From assembly GCA_903911435.1 (NCBI GenBank), contig CAIWDF010000151.1, positions 1 through 52,783 on the forward strand: a stretch of DNA of 52,783 nt, read 5' to 3'. Every line of letters begins with the position of its first letter. Within the stretch, counting starts at the first letter, position 1. This document shows, one piece after another, positions 34,425 to 43,575 of the stretch. The notes under the pieces are model-generated. The model had not been told where the DNA came from. It did not search any database and worked only from the letters and a program-made list of their open reading frames with translations. This DNA is from an uncultured Bacteroidota bacterium. Lineage in GTDB: Bacteria > Bacteroidota > Bacteroidia > 2-12-FULL-35-15. The position numbers and the translations under genes were made by a program.

Positions 34425-35180
34425 CTATTTATCCAACCAATTTTTAAAATCGTTCACCCGTTCGCGGCTAACGATGGCTTCTTCTTCGAGCAATAAAGCA
34501 GCATTAAGTTTTAATCGGCTGTTGAAATAAGGATGTACCTTTTGTATGCTATTGATGTTGATAATCACCTTACGGTTGATGCGGAAAAAAGTATCGGGAT
34601 AAAGTATGTTTTCGAGGCTATCGAGGGTATAGTCAACTGTGTAGCGTTTGCCTGCATTGGTTACCAATATCACCATGCTATCTTCGAACACAAAATGCGA
34701 GATGTCCTCGGTTTTGATGGAAGTAATGGTATCGCCCATTTTCACAAGAAAACGGTTTTTGTATTGTTTGTTCATCTGATGATAGGCATTGGCTATCTCT
34801 TCGATGAGGATGGGTGGATGTGCTTGTTGTAGTTTTTTGTATTTGCTTACGGCCCTTGTCAAATCGTCAATGCCAATGGGTTTCAAAAGATAATCCACAC
34901 TGTTTACCTTGAATGCATTGATGGCATACTCGTCATAAGCAGTGGTGAAAATAACAGGAGTTTCGATGTTTATTTTCGAAAATATTTCGAAACTCAATCC
35001 ATCGGCCAAATGGATGTCGACAAAAAGCAAATCGGCTTTCACTCCATTAGCAAAGGTTTCGAGCGATTTTTTAACCGAAGAAATGGTGTTTACTACTTCT
35101 ATCGTTGGGTCTACCCTTTTCAAAAGATTAGCCAAATGCTCAGCCGAGAGTTTTTCGTCTTCTATAATAATTACTTTCAT
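34425..35180 (-). CDS. LytTR-family response regulator
   Basis: A 251-residue regulator: receiver domain (residues 1-120) with IIIEDEKL acidic residues, phosphoacceptor in LLFVDIHLADG, and the Lys in YLLKPIGIDDL; then a LytTR DNA-binding domain (LVKMGDTITSIKTEDISHF, FFRINRKVIININSIQKV, SRERVNDFKNW). It overlaps the sensor kinase gene by 4 bp, so the pair is translationally coupled. It is last in a minus-strand unit receptor-kinase-regulator. Its final 75 bp are duplicated 840 bp away. Confidence 0.94.
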   Translation of the reverse strand: MKVIIIEDEKLSAEHLANLLKRVDPTIEVVNTISSVKKSLETFANGVKADLLFVDIHLADGLSFEIFSKINIETPVIFTTAYDEYAINAFKVNSVDYLLKPIGIDDLTRAVSKYKKLQQAHPPILIEEIANAYHQMNKQYKNRFLVKMGDTITSIKTEDISHFVFEDSMVILVTNAGKRYTVDYTLDSLENILYPDTFFRINRKVIININSIQKVHPYFNSRLKLNAALLLEEEAIVSRERVNDFKNWLDK

Positions 35181-36196
35181 CGCACAGCTATCAAAGGAAT
35201 GTTGACCACAAAGGTGGTGGCCGAAGGAATGACCTCTACTTCTTTGTCGGTATAAAACTTATAACGTTCTTTAATGTTTTGCAAACCTGTATTGGAGCTA
35301 GGTTCGCTATCGCTGCGCAGCTGAAGGTTGTTGCTTACGGTCAATACATCGCCTTTGGCAACAATAGAAACCGTGAGTGGCAATTCGGTAGAAATTTCGT
35401 TGTGTTTGATGGCATTCTCGATGAGCATTTGCAAAGCCATAGGCGGAATGAGTAACGAGAGGCAAGCATCGGATACTTCGAAACGAAACTGAATGGTGGA
35501 GTCGAACCTGATTTGTAATAAATAAGTATACGATTTGATGAACTCTAGCTCGGTTTGAAGGCTCACCAATTCGCTATTTTTATTATCAAGCAAATAACGA
35601 TATACCTTTGAAAGTTGATTGATAAAATCAACGGCTTTGTCTTGGTCTTTGTACACCAGCGAAGAAAGCACACTCATGTTGTTGAACAAAAAATGTGGGT
35701 TGATTTGACTCTTTAAGTTTTGCAATTGAGCTTGTACACTTTCGGTTTTGTATTTCTCCACCTCTACCAACGATGTTTTCCATTGTAGAAAAAACTGGGT
35801 ACTTATTTCGATAGAAAGAATAATGAAAGTAACCATGATGCCTACCAATATGGAAGAAACCATGAGTTCCATTTTGTTGGTCGGGTTGAGTTGGCAGATA
35901 TACGTATTGAAAGCCATCATAGGCCCAAAGATGGCAAGGGCACTGTACGAAAGCGAAGTGAACCCATGGATAAGGATGCGTATGCCTGGCCTTTCTACCC
36001 AAGGGAATTTAATATTCATCCAAGTGTCTATCCACAAATTGCCTTCCCACACAATCATGGTGATGATGATAGAAGAAAGGTGATCCAACAATCGATTGTG
36101 GGCATGCATGGGGAAAGGCACTATTGCACTCAAAAGCAGGGAAACAATAATCCCTGCGAGTATCATGTACAAAAACCTAAGCTTACTTTTTTTCAC
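35177..36196 (-). CDS. LytS-type sensor histidine kinase
   Basis: A 339-residue inner-membrane kinase. Four hydrophobic segments span residues about 8-130 (LYMILAGIIVSLLLSAI, MVSSILVGIMVTFIILSI). The His_kinase domain follows: phospho-acceptor in KSQINPHFLFNNM (about residue 167), then LSKVYRYLLDN and the ATPase N-box IPPMALQMLIENAIKHNE and GLQNIKERY. No periplasmic sensor domain is present, so the stimulus is probably read in the membrane. The start of the gene lies 78 bp after the TonB-dependent receptor, with which it may share a transcript. Confidence 0.93.
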   Translation of the reverse strand: MKKSKLRFLYMILAGIIVSLLLSAIVPFPMHAHNRLLDHLSSIIITMIVWEGNLWIDTWMNIKFPWVERPGIRILIHGFTSLSYSALAIFGPMMAFNTYICQLNPTNKMELMVSSILVGIMVTFIILSIEISTQFFLQWKTSLVEVEKYKTESVQAQLQNLKSQINPHFLFNNMSVLSSLVYKDQDKAVDFINQLSKVYRYLLDNKNSELVSLQTELEFIKSYTYLLQIRFDSTIQFRFEVSDACLSLLIPPMALQMLIENAIKHNEISTELPLTVSIVAKGDVLTVSNNLQLRSDSEPSSNTGLQNIKERYKFYTDKEVEVIPSATTFVVNIPLIAVR

Positions 36197-36273
36197 GTTG
36201 CGAAATTAATAATAATATTGGTGCAACGAATCATCAGCCCGCCAAGCTGTTCGAGCATGGCGGGCTGTGTTCG

Positions 36274-38646
36274 CTAAAACTGAACTTTGTAAACAAAATT
36301 GGGGAAGAACCCAATTTGATAAGCCGTGTTAATTTGATTATTCACCGGATTGTATCTATCAGCAAATACGTTTTTGTTATTGGTTACGTTTTGCACATCG
36401 AACATATACGATTGAGCAAGTTTGTGTTTTTTACTGTTTAAAGTTACACCCACTTTGGCATCTAAACGGAAGAAATCGGAATTGCGTTCGGAATAAGCAT
36501 ATGCATCACCTTTTAATACTTGTTGATGTATTGCTCTTGAAGCTTCCAAATCGACAGGTGTATAATACCTACCACCAGCTTGTGTCATTTTTATATCGAA
36601 GGTAATAGCAGTACGTTTTTCTTTTCCTATTTTAAATTCTTTACCTAATAATACATTGTACACATAGTTACCATTAAAAGCTGTATTGTGCTCCACTCCA
36701 TCGCTTCCTTTGTATTTAGAGTCGTAAAGCGTACCAGTTATCAAACCGTAATATCCTTTGCTGAAGAATTTCTCTAAGGTCAATTCCACACCATAGTTAG
36801 TTCCCGTACCTGAGTTTTCAAGATACCCTTGTTCGGTTGGGGAAAAACTAGCACCCGAATTAAGCATCGAGAAACTACTTGGAGCCACCGTTACAGGTAT
36901 GTTTGATAATAATTGATAATAGGTTTCGAATTTAATTCTCCAATCTTTAGCAGGTAGTAAATCGTATCCCAAAACAAAATGTTGACTACGCGTAAAGTCT
37001 AAATTTTTGTTCGATTGATCATAGGTTCCATCGGCCTGTATCTTGCGATAGAAATACACATCCATAGGTTGCATTTGGCTATGCATACCGTAACCCATAC
37101 TAATAGCATTTTTCTCGTTCAACTGATATTTAAGTCCTGCTCTTGGTTCTAAGGAGAAGGAATTGTTCAAGGTCAGAAACTGACTATGAAGACCTAGGTT
37201 CAGTGTAAATTTCTCAGTGAAATTGTATTTCGCTTGAGCATATCCTTGTGTTAACGTGGTGTAATCGTTGTAATCCCATATTTGATTCCAAGTGTTGTCG
37301 CGCTCTAGGTTTTTGTAGAATAAATCAAGACCTATCATTTCGCCAATGGCTCCAATTTTCACAAATAATTTCGAATTCACTTTTGAGTTGAACGAAGTAC
37401 TAGCAGAATAATGAATTTGTTTGGTAGTGTTCACCATCGAGCGCACTATTGAACCATCCGAATGAGTGATGGTATCGAGTAAATAATTACTTGCTGAATA
37501 GGTAGCACCTATCACCGAATTGAAATAGGATTTAGTTCCCACACGAATGAAATGTTTTAATCCCACTACACCAATATCGCTGGTGAAATAGCTATCCTTA
37601 GTTGGGTCGGCAAACAAATCGGTGCTATCGGTTTTGGTGTGCAGAAACTCAATTTTACTTTTTCCACCCAAACCAAAGAGGGTAAATCGTCCTAATTTAG
37701 AATATCCACTGTTCACTTTAAAGGTCAAATCTTGATAGAAAGGAGTAGCGGTAGTTCCTACTTTCATGCCCAATGATTGCGCAAAACCAGTAAACGAATA
37801 TCGATAAGCTAATACATACGAAGAACCTTTCGATTTGCAAATTGGGCCTTCCGTCATTGCTTCCAAACCTGTTAATGCACCAAACTGAAAGGTGTGTTCA
37901 AACTTTTCTGCATTACCTGTTCGTAAACCTAAATCGAACACTCCTGCATTTGCATTTCCATATTCGGAAGGAAATGCAGAAGTAAAGAAATCGGAGTTTT
38001 TGAGCATATTGGTATTGAGTGCGCTCACTGGTCCACCAGTGGTTCCAATAGTAGCAAAGTGGTTTGGATTAGGAACATTCAATCCATCAATGCGCCATAA
38101 AACTCCTGAAGGAGAATTTCCTCGGATGACAATGTCATTTCGCGAATCGTCAGGCGAACTTACCCCTGCAAAGTTTGCCACCAAACGAGAAGCATCCGAC
38201 CGACCACCTGCATATCGGTTCACTTCTTCCATGGAGAACGAACGACCACTAACGCTTGTCATTTCATTTTTCGTTTCATTTTTCTTTGTTCCTGAAACAA
38301 CTATCTCTTTCAACGAATTTACATTCTCCTCCATTCCAATATCAATAGCCACTTCCTTACCGGTTGTCACCACTACATTTGAAAGAACCACTTCTTTGTA
38401 ACCCATAAAAGTAATCTTCAAATCGTACCTACCGGGAGCTACTTCCGATATTTTATATTTTCCATCCATATCGGTAGAAGCTCCTTTCACAGGGTCAGTT
38501 CCGAGCAAGATGATATTCGCCCCGGGAATACTTGCCTGACTTTGTTTATCAACTACCACACCCTTGATGGTTTGTGTTTGTGCGTTCGCATTTTCCATAA
38601 AGAATGCCATTGCTAGAAATGATGTAAGTGCTATAATTCTTTTCAT
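36274..38646 (-). CDS. TonB-dependent receptor with CarboxypepD_reg-like domain
   Basis: The start at 38646 gives 790 residues (MKRIIALTSFLAMAFFMENA, signal ending NANAQ); an upstream ATG at 38667 is rejected because the -7 box overlaps it. Order: CarboxypepD_reg-like domain (QTIKGVVVDKQSQASIPGAN, DGKYKISEVAPGRYDLKIT), plug with DIVIRGNSPSGVLWRIDGLN and FFTSAFPSEYGNANAGVFDL, and the barrel ending in a Phe (FVYKVQF). It is a paralogue of the 28685-31069 receptor. No SusD is present. The kinase/regulator pair downstream suggests it is linked to their signal, perhaps sensing its own substrate. Confidence 0.92.
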   Translation of the reverse strand: MKRIIALTSFLAMAFFMENANAQTQTIKGVVVDKQSQASIPGANIILLGTDPVKGASTDMDGKYKISEVAPGRYDLKITFMGYKEVVLSNVVVTTGKEVAIDIGMEENVNSLKEIVVSGTKKNETKNEMTSVSGRSFSMEEVNRYAGGRSDASRLVANFAGVSSPDDSRNDIVIRGNSPSGVLWRIDGLNVPNPNHFATIGTTGGPVSALNTNMLKNSDFFTSAFPSEYGNANAGVFDLGLRTGNAEKFEHTFQFGALTGLEAMTEGPICKSKGSSYVLAYRYSFTGFAQSLGMKVGTTATPFYQDLTFKVNSGYSKLGRFTLFGLGGKSKIEFLHTKTDSTDLFADPTKDSYFTSDIGVVGLKHFIRVGTKSYFNSVIGATYSASNYLLDTITHSDGSIVRSMVNTTKQIHYSASTSFNSKVNSKLFVKIGAIGEMIGLDLFYKNLERDNTWNQIWDYNDYTTLTQGYAQAKYNFTEKFTLNLGLHSQFLTLNNSFSLEPRAGLKYQLNEKNAISMGYGMHSQMQPMDVYFYRKIQADGTYDQSNKNLDFTRSQHFVLGYDLLPAKDWRIKFETYYQLLSNIPVTVAPSSFSMLNSGASFSPTEQGYLENSGTGTNYGVELTLEKFFSKGYYGLITGTLYDSKYKGSDGVEHNTAFNGNYVYNVLLGKEFKIGKEKRTAITFDIKMTQAGGRYYTPVDLEASRAIHQQVLKGDAYAYSERNSDFFRLDAKVGVTLNSKKHKLAQSYMFDVQNVTNNKNVFADRYNPVNNQINTAYQIGFFPNFVYKVQF

Positions 38647-38664
38647 AATAATAATTTTATGGCA

Positions 38665-38672
38665 CAAAAGTA
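38665..38672 (-). promoter_or_regulatory. -7 box of the receptor-LytS-LytTR unit
   Basis: TACTTTTG on the minus strand fits TAnnTTTG; only 18 bp before the chosen start at 38646, leaving a short leader. Confidence 0.6.
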
Positions 38673-38805
38673 TTTCCCATTTGCGAGCTAGCGAAACCGA
38701 AAACCAATGAACTGTTGAATTTGAATGTTGAGTTGTAATAATGAAGATTGATTTGTTTTTGGCAGTAGTAAATTTCAGGAAAGAGATTGATGGGAATGTG
38801 TTTAA

Positions 38806-38840
38806 AATAAAAAACGCCCAACATAATATGTCAGGCGTTC
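38806..38840 (-). terminator. Intrinsic terminator
   Basis: On the minus strand AACGCCTGACATATTATG is followed by TTGGGCGTTTTTT, a GC-topped stem with a T-run, 20 bp after the stop of the CheY-like gene. Confidence 0.75.
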
Positions 38841-38861
38841 CAATTAAAATAGCTTAGTTAA

Positions 38862-39227
38862 TTATTTCAAAATACATCTTTCGATGGTTTCGAACAATTC
38901 TTCTTCATTAAAAGGTTTTTGAATATAAGCGTGAGCTCCCATGTTCAAGCCAAGCTCTACCTCTCTTCTATCGGCACTTGCAGTAACAAAAATAAAAGGA
39001 ATGTGAGAAGTCTCTTGATTTTCTTTCAAGCCACTGAAAACTTCATATCCGTTTAATTCGGGCATTGAAATATCACAAAGTATAATATCAGGGTGACAAG
39101 TTTTTGCAGCCTCTAGGCCTAATCTTCCGTTTTTTGCCACAACTACTTTGTAGCCTTCTAGTTCTAACATTTCGTGGAGGTTCTCACGGATGTTTGTATT
39201 ATCTTCAATTAATAAAACTGTTTTCAT
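38862..39227 (-). CDS. Single-domain response regulator (CheY-like)
   Basis: A 121-residue receiver domain with no output domain. Conserved residues: the acidic cluster in LLIEDNTNI, phosphoacceptor Asp in DIILCDISMPELNGY, Thr/Ser in IFVTASADRREVE and the Lys in YIQKPFNEEELF. Such stand-alone receivers relay phosphate or bind partners; no kinase is adjacent, so its partner is unknown. It has its own promoter and terminator, so it is a single-gene unit. Confidence 0.92.
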   Translation of the reverse strand: MKTVLLIEDNTNIRENLHEMLELEGYKVVVAKNGRLGLEAAKTCHPDIILCDISMPELNGYEVFSGLKENQETSHIPFIFVTASADRREVELGLNMGAHAYIQKPFNEEELFETIERCILK

Positions 39228-39280
39228 TCAAGTATTAGTAATTAATAAGTTTAGGGTTCTTCTTAGTTAATTTCGGATGA

Positions 39281-39288
39281 CAAATGTA
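39281..39288 (-). promoter_or_regulatory. -7 box of the CheY-like gene
   Basis: TACATTTG on the minus strand fits TAnnTTTG; 54 bp before the start at 39227. Confidence 0.5.
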
Positions 39289-39405
39289 TACTTTTCTTAT
39301 CGAAACAAGGCACAATTTTAATAATATTTTTTGGTCTAATCAAAAACATAAATGAGCTATTATTTATTCTCCATAGAACGAGAAAATGGAAAGACGAATC
39401 AATAA

Positions 39406-40221
39406 TTAATTGAGCTCCTTAATTAATTCTTTCATAATTAAGGTCATTTTTTTCTCCGATTGAGCAGCCACTTGCTGAACATCTTCATGTGTAACCTCTA
39501 CAATTTTACCCTCTACACCTAGGTCGGTGATGATTGACATTGCGAAACAAGGAAGATTCATATGACGAGCCACAATTATTTCGGGCACTGTACTCATCCC
39601 CACTGCATCAGCACCTAATACCTTCACCATTCGATACTCTGCAGGGGTTTCGAAGGTGGGACCAGATAATCCAAGATAAACACCCTCTTGCACCATTATA
39701 TTATTTGCTTTGGCTACTTGTTTAGCTTTTGCAATCAAATCTTTGCTATACGCCTCACTCATATCAGGAAAACGAGGGCCTAACTCCGCTTTATTTTTCC
39801 CAACCAATGGATGTTCAGGAAAGAAATTAATATGGTCGTTGATGATCATCAAATCCCCAATTGAAAATCCAGAATTGACCCCACCCGAAGCATTGCTTAC
39901 TAATAGGGTTTTGATACCGATGGCTTTCATCACCCTTACAGGGAATGTTACCTGTTGCATCGAATAGCCTTCATAATAATGAAATCGGCCTTGCATAGCA
40001 ACAACATTTTTCCCTCCTAGCTCACCAAAAATAAGTTTACCAGAATGACCTTCAACCGTGGAGATTGGGAAATTGGGAATTTCGGAATAAGGAATGGTAT
40101 GCTTAATTTTTATTTCATTTACCAAACCTCCTAGTCCTGTACCTAGTATGATTCCAACTTCAGGCATAGCCGAAATTTGACTTTGAATAAAGGTAGCTGT
40201 TGATTTAATTTTATCTAACAT
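39406..40221 (-). CDS. Purine nucleoside phosphorylase (trimeric class)
   Basis: A 271-residue enzyme that cleaves purine nucleosides with phosphate to base and (deoxy)ribose 1-phosphate. The trimeric PNP signature is visible: GIILGTGLGGLVNEI (phosphate loop), VEGHSGKLIFGELGGKNVV, the His-rich RFHYYEGYSMQQVTFPVRVM, LLVSNASGGVN, and VGMSTVPEIIVARHMNLP. Length is normal. Its start lies 11 bp inside the lpxK end, so the two share a transcript. Partner to the nucleoside transporter in salvage, though located far from it. Confidence 0.95.
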   Translation of the reverse strand: MLDKIKSTATFIQSQISAMPEVGIILGTGLGGLVNEIKIKHTIPYSEIPNFPISTVEGHSGKLIFGELGGKNVVAMQGRFHYYEGYSMQQVTFPVRVMKAIGIKTLLVSNASGGVNSGFSIGDLMIINDHINFFPEHPLVGKNKAELGPRFPDMSEAYSKDLIAKAKQVAKANNIMVQEGVYLGLSGPTFETPAEYRMVKVLGADAVGMSTVPEIIVARHMNLPCFAMSIITDLGVEGKIVEVTHEDVQQVAAQSEKKMTLIMKELIKELN

Positions 40222-41266
40222 GGTTAAGTATTTCTTGGTTGAACGTTATCTTATCTTTTTCGTAAAAATTAACTTCTATTGGCAAATAACAAACTGGTAA
40301 AGGCATCAAGATTTGCTTGAATTCACGACTCATTAATCGCATGGCATCCTTCTCTGTTGTCAGAATAATTTTATTTGCGGATGCAATAGTATTAAATTTT
40401 TTAATAACATCATTCAAATCATTTTTGGAGAACGAATGGTGATCGGAGTACTTAAGATGCAAGACGCTTTTCGATTTTCCTTTTACATAATCCTCAAGAG
40501 GCTGTGTTGTGGCTATTCCCGTTAGAAGCAAAACATCGCAAGTTGAATCCAAAACAGGATTGTTGTTCCCGTTTACAGAATCAAACAAGTTCACCAAACT
40601 GCCGTATTGGATATACGAAAAAAGCACTTTTTGAGTTTGATTCCTAATCAAGGTTTTCTGCAACTCATTTCTTTTTATTTGACTTAAATTCTCAGGACAT
40701 TTTGTTACAATGATTATTGCAGCTCTGCTAACCCCACTTCTAAATTCCCTTAAGTTACCAACAGGAAGAATTAAATCAGTTGAGAATAGTTTATTGTAAT
40801 CTGTTAGCACAATGGATAAACTTGCGGTCAACGCACGATGTTGAAAAGCATCATCAAGCAATACAACACCCAAATCGGGTTGATGGGAAAGTAATTGTTT
40901 AATTCCATTTGCACGGTCACTATCCACAGCTACTAGAATATCTTCGAACTTGTTCTTGAATTGTTTGGGTTCGTCACCTATTTCCTCTGAAGATGAATCC
41001 TGTTTTGCAAGAATGTACCCTTTTGTTTTTCGACCATACCCTCTACTCAAGGTGGCAACCTTAAAGTTTGGCTTTAACAAACGTATCAAATACTCAATAT
41101 GAGGTGATTTGCCAGTACCTCCAGTTGATATATTACCAACCAAAATTATAGGTATTTCGAATCGGGAAGAAGGGAACAAATGCCAATCGTAGAACTTATT
41201 GCGCAGAAAAACTAATGTTCCGTAAATGATTGCGAACGGAAAAAGAAGAAACCTCAAAAATTTCAT
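40211..41266 (-). CDS. lpxK: Tetraacyldisaccharide 4'-kinase LpxK
   Basis: LpxK phosphorylates the 4' position of the lipid A disaccharide at the inner membrane. From the chosen start MKFLRFLLFPFAIIYGTLVF (an N-terminal membrane helix) it has 351 residues, normal for the family; a frame from 41314 adds 16 residues that do not fit. Motifs: the P-loop GNISTGGTGKSPHIEYL, SRGYGRKTKGY, and DDAFQHRAL. It overlaps the purine nucleoside phosphorylase gene by 11 bp. Its presence shows that the organism makes lipid A. Confidence 0.95.
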   Translation of the reverse strand: MKFLRFLLFPFAIIYGTLVFLRNKFYDWHLFPSSRFEIPIILVGNISTGGTGKSPHIEYLIRLLKPNFKVATLSRGYGRKTKGYILAKQDSSSEEIGDEPKQFKNKFEDILVAVDSDRANGIKQLLSHQPDLGVVLLDDAFQHRALTASLSIVLTDYNKLFSTDLILPVGNLREFRSGVSRAAIIIVTKCPENLSQIKRNELQKTLIRNQTQKVLFSYIQYGSLVNLFDSVNGNNNPVLDSTCDVLLLTGIATTQPLEDYVKGKSKSVLHLKYSDHHSFSKNDLNDVIKKFNTIASANKIILTTEKDAMRLMSREFKQILMPLPVCYLPIEVNFYEKDKITFNQEILNHVR

Positions 41267-41341
41267 TGGGCTAAAAGTACAAATTTTAATGCATTTGAAA
41301 TTCAAAACAATCATTGCTTCGATATGTATTGGCTCGATTAG

Positions 41342-41349
41342 TATATTTG
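41342..41349 (+). promoter_or_regulatory. -7 box of the Nif3-like gene
   Basis: TATATTTG fits TAnnTTTG; 26 bp before the ATG at 41375. Confidence 0.55.
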
Positions 41350-41374
41350 TGAAATTTATTTTTAATAAATACCA

Positions 41375-42469
41375 ATGAAATTAAGAGAAATCACCGATTG
41401 TATAGAAGCCTTTGCACCACTTGCCTATCAAGAAAGCTATGATAACGCAGGTTTGATATGTGGAAACAAAAATATGGATATTACATCAGCCCTCATCTGT
41501 ATTGATAGTACAGAAGAGGTAATAGATGAAGCCATTGAACTTGGGTGTAATTTGGTTATCGCGCATCATCCCATCGTTTTTAAAGGGTTGAAAAAATTTA
41601 ATGGCGCAAACTACGTTGAACGTGTAATTATTAAAGCCATTCAACACAATGTGGCTATCTATGCTGCTCACACAAATTTAGATAATGTACACAATGGTGT
41701 GAATGCTAAAATTGCTCAAAAACTAGGATTAGTGAATTGCAGAGTACTCTCCCCACAGAAAAATATCTTAAAGAAACTGATTACCTTTTGCCCGAGTGAT
41801 AAAGCAGAAAATGTACGAAAAGCCTTATTCGAAGCTGGAGCTGGAGGAATAGGTAAGTATGACGAATGCAGTTTTAATTCAGAAGGTTTTGGGACATTTA
41901 GAGCAGGGAAAGGCACGAATCCATTCGTTGGAGAAATTGGCAAACAACATAAAGAGCTAGAACAACGAATTGAGACCGTTTTCCCAACTTATCTCGAATC
42001 AAAAGTATTAAAAGCTTTATTTTCATCTCATCCTTACGAAGAAGTTGCTTATGACATTTACAACCTCAATAACGAAGTAAACACCTTGGGTGCAGGGATG
42101 ATAGGGGAATTAGAAAATGACCTTAAGGAAGAAGCATTCCTTGCTTTTGTAAAAGAAAAGATGCATGCCTTTGGGATTCGATATACAGCCCTCAGGAACA
42201 AACCGATAAAGAAAGTAGCAATATGTGGTGGTTCGGGAAGTTTTTTGCTTGAGGAAGCAATCAAGGCGGGTGCTGATATTTTTGTTTCGGCCGATTTTAA
42301 ATATCATCAATTTTTTGATGCCGAAAACCGCATCGTCATAGCTGATATAGGCCATTATGAGAGTGAACAGTATACAATGGAATTATTTTCTGACCTTCTA
42401 AAGGAAAATTTTAATACATTTGCACTCCATTTATCAAAAATAAATACGAATCCAATAAATTATTTATAA
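41375..42469 (+). CDS. Nif3-like dinuclear metal center protein (YbgI/YqfO type)
   Basis: A 364-residue member of the NIF3/DUF34 family, the long YqfO form. The two metal-binding blocks are at the ends: NAGLICGNKNMDITSALICI and VIAHHPIVFKGLKKF (His residues) in the first 80 residues, and the second block with ICGGSGSFLLEEAIKAGADI, SADFKYHQFFDAENR and IADIGHYESEQYTMEL. Between them is the PII/CutA-like insertion (about residues 130-235). Annotated in databases as GTP cyclohydrolase I type 2-like, but its activity is unsettled. The zinc-ribbon gene follows after 2 bp, a pairing common in this phylum. Confidence 0.93.
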   Translation: MKLREITDCIEAFAPLAYQESYDNAGLICGNKNMDITSALICIDSTEEVIDEAIELGCNLVIAHHPIVFKGLKKFNGANYVERVIIKAIQHNVAIYAAHTNLDNVHNGVNAKIAQKLGLVNCRVLSPQKNILKKLITFCPSDKAENVRKALFEAGAGGIGKYDECSFNSEGFGTFRAGKGTNPFVGEIGKQHKELEQRIETVFPTYLESKVLKALFSSHPYEEVAYDIYNLNNEVNTLGAGMIGELENDLKEEAFLAFVKEKMHAFGIRYTALRNKPIKKVAICGGSGSFLLEEAIKAGADIFVSADFKYHQFFDAENRIVIADIGHYESEQYTMELFSDLLKENFNTFALHLSKINTNPINYL

Positions 42470-42471
42470 AA

Positions 42472-43239
42472 ATGTCAAAAGCAAAAACTGAAGAAAATCC
42501 AGTAGAAGAAAAGTTAAAAGCCTTGTACGAGTTACAACTTATCGATTCGAAAATTGATAAAATAAGAACTGTAAGAGGTGAATTACCGTTGGAAGTTAGA
42601 GATCTTGAAGATTTAGTTGCAGGTCTTGAAACCCGTATAGAAAAATTCAATGCTGAATTGCAATCGTTTGAGGACGCTATAGTTGAAAAAAGAAATGTGA
42701 TTAAAGATGCACAAGCGTTAATTAAAAAATATCAGACACAACAAGGTAAAGTACGTAACAACCGTGAGTACGATTCAATTACAAAGGAAATTGAGTTTCA
42801 AAACCTAGAAATTCAACTTGCAGAAAAACGCATAAAAGAATTTAAGGCAAACATACTCGCTAAAAAAGAAATTGCGGAGGTATCTGAACAAGAACTTGTT
42901 GACAGAAAGAAAGATTTGAAGATTAAGAAAAAAGAATTGGATGAGATAGTTGAAGAAACTGAAAAGGAAGAAACATCTTTGAAGAAAAAATCGAAAGCTG
43001 CTGAAGCAATTATTGAAGAACGTATCCTGAATGCTTACAAACGTATTCGTACGAATGTTTTGAATGGCTTGGGAGTTGTTACTGTGGAGCGCGATGCTTG
43101 CGGAGGATGTTTCAACAGAATCCCACCACAACGTCACTTAGATATTAAAACACATAAAAAAGTAATTGTTTGTGAGCATTGCGGAAGAATTTTAGTAGAT
43201 GCCGAGATTCTTACTGGCAAACCAGCTGCTAAAGCTTAA
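42472..43239 (+). CDS. Coiled-coil protein with C-terminal C4 zinc ribbon
   Basis: A 255-residue protein: residues about 15-195 are a long coiled coil of Glu/Lys/Leu heptads (LEDLVAGLETRIEKFNAEL), then a zinc ribbon with two CxxC knuckles, DACGGCFNRIPPQ and CEHCGRILVD. Resembles the CT398/FlgZ-like family (zf-RING_7), in which one member binds flagellar or secretion ATPase and sigma-54; the role in Bacteroidota is unknown. It is 2 bp after the Nif3-like gene and ends at a strong terminator. Confidence 0.92.
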   Translation: MSKAKTEENPVEEKLKALYELQLIDSKIDKIRTVRGELPLEVRDLEDLVAGLETRIEKFNAELQSFEDAIVEKRNVIKDAQALIKKYQTQQGKVRNNREYDSITKEIEFQNLEIQLAEKRIKEFKANILAKKEIAEVSEQELVDRKKDLKIKKKELDEIVEETEKEETSLKKKSKAAEAIIEERILNAYKRIRTNVLNGLGVVTVERDACGGCFNRIPPQRHLDIKTHKKVIVCEHCGRILVDAEILTGKPAAKA

Positions 43240-43256
43240 GCGAACAATATCATTTA

Positions 43257-43297
43257 TAAAAAAAGAGCGAACCAAATTTGGTTCGCTCTTTTTTTGT
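43257..43297. terminator. Bidirectional intrinsic terminator
   Basis: Perfect 14-bp inverted repeat AAGAGCGAACCAAA / TTTGGTTCGCTCTT with an A-run before and a T-run of seven after. It can end the zinc-ribbon gene (plus) and the small gene at 43300-43485 (minus). Confidence 0.92.
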
Positions 43298-43299
43298 TC

Positions 43300-43485
43300 T
43301 TAATTTAACACTACAATAAGGTGCTCAAGGCTTTCGGATTTGGTAACGCTAAGCGCTTTTGAATAATTCAGTATGTTGTTGATGATTTGTTGGCGTGGCT
43401 CATTCGGAATTACATTGCCTTGTAAGTCCTTCGTTTTTTTCACACTGGTGTTATTAAGTTCTTTTTGAGTAAATGTTTTATTCAT
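43300..43485 (-). CDS. Small protein of unknown function
   Basis: A 61-residue frame (MNKTFTQKELNNTSVKKTKD at the start), polar and Lys/Asn-rich, with a helical stretch QIINNILNYSKALSVTKSES and a hydrophobic C-terminal LEHLIVVLN. It ends 3 bp from a bidirectional terminator, which is the main argument that it is a real gene. The helical middle and short acidic linker could be a small regulatory partner. No family recognised. Confidence 0.55.
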   Translation of the reverse strand: MNKTFTQKELNNTSVKKTKDLQGNVIPNEPRQQIINNILNYSKALSVTKSESLEHLIVVLN

Positions 43486-43575
43486 ATAATACGTTTAAGG
43501 TTAATATATATGAATAACGGCTCATTTTGAGACTTATTGTGTTACCAGCAAAATAAATATTATTTGAACATTCGC

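Noticed and set aside
33585-34498. Composite transposon or insertion sequence around the toxin-antitoxin genes
   Set aside because: No transposase or terminal inverted repeat is seen; the flanking repeats are parts of a regulator gene.
35748-36277. Plus-strand frames of 111-128 residues
   Set aside because: They are antisense to the LytS-type kinase gene and show no domain or promoter.
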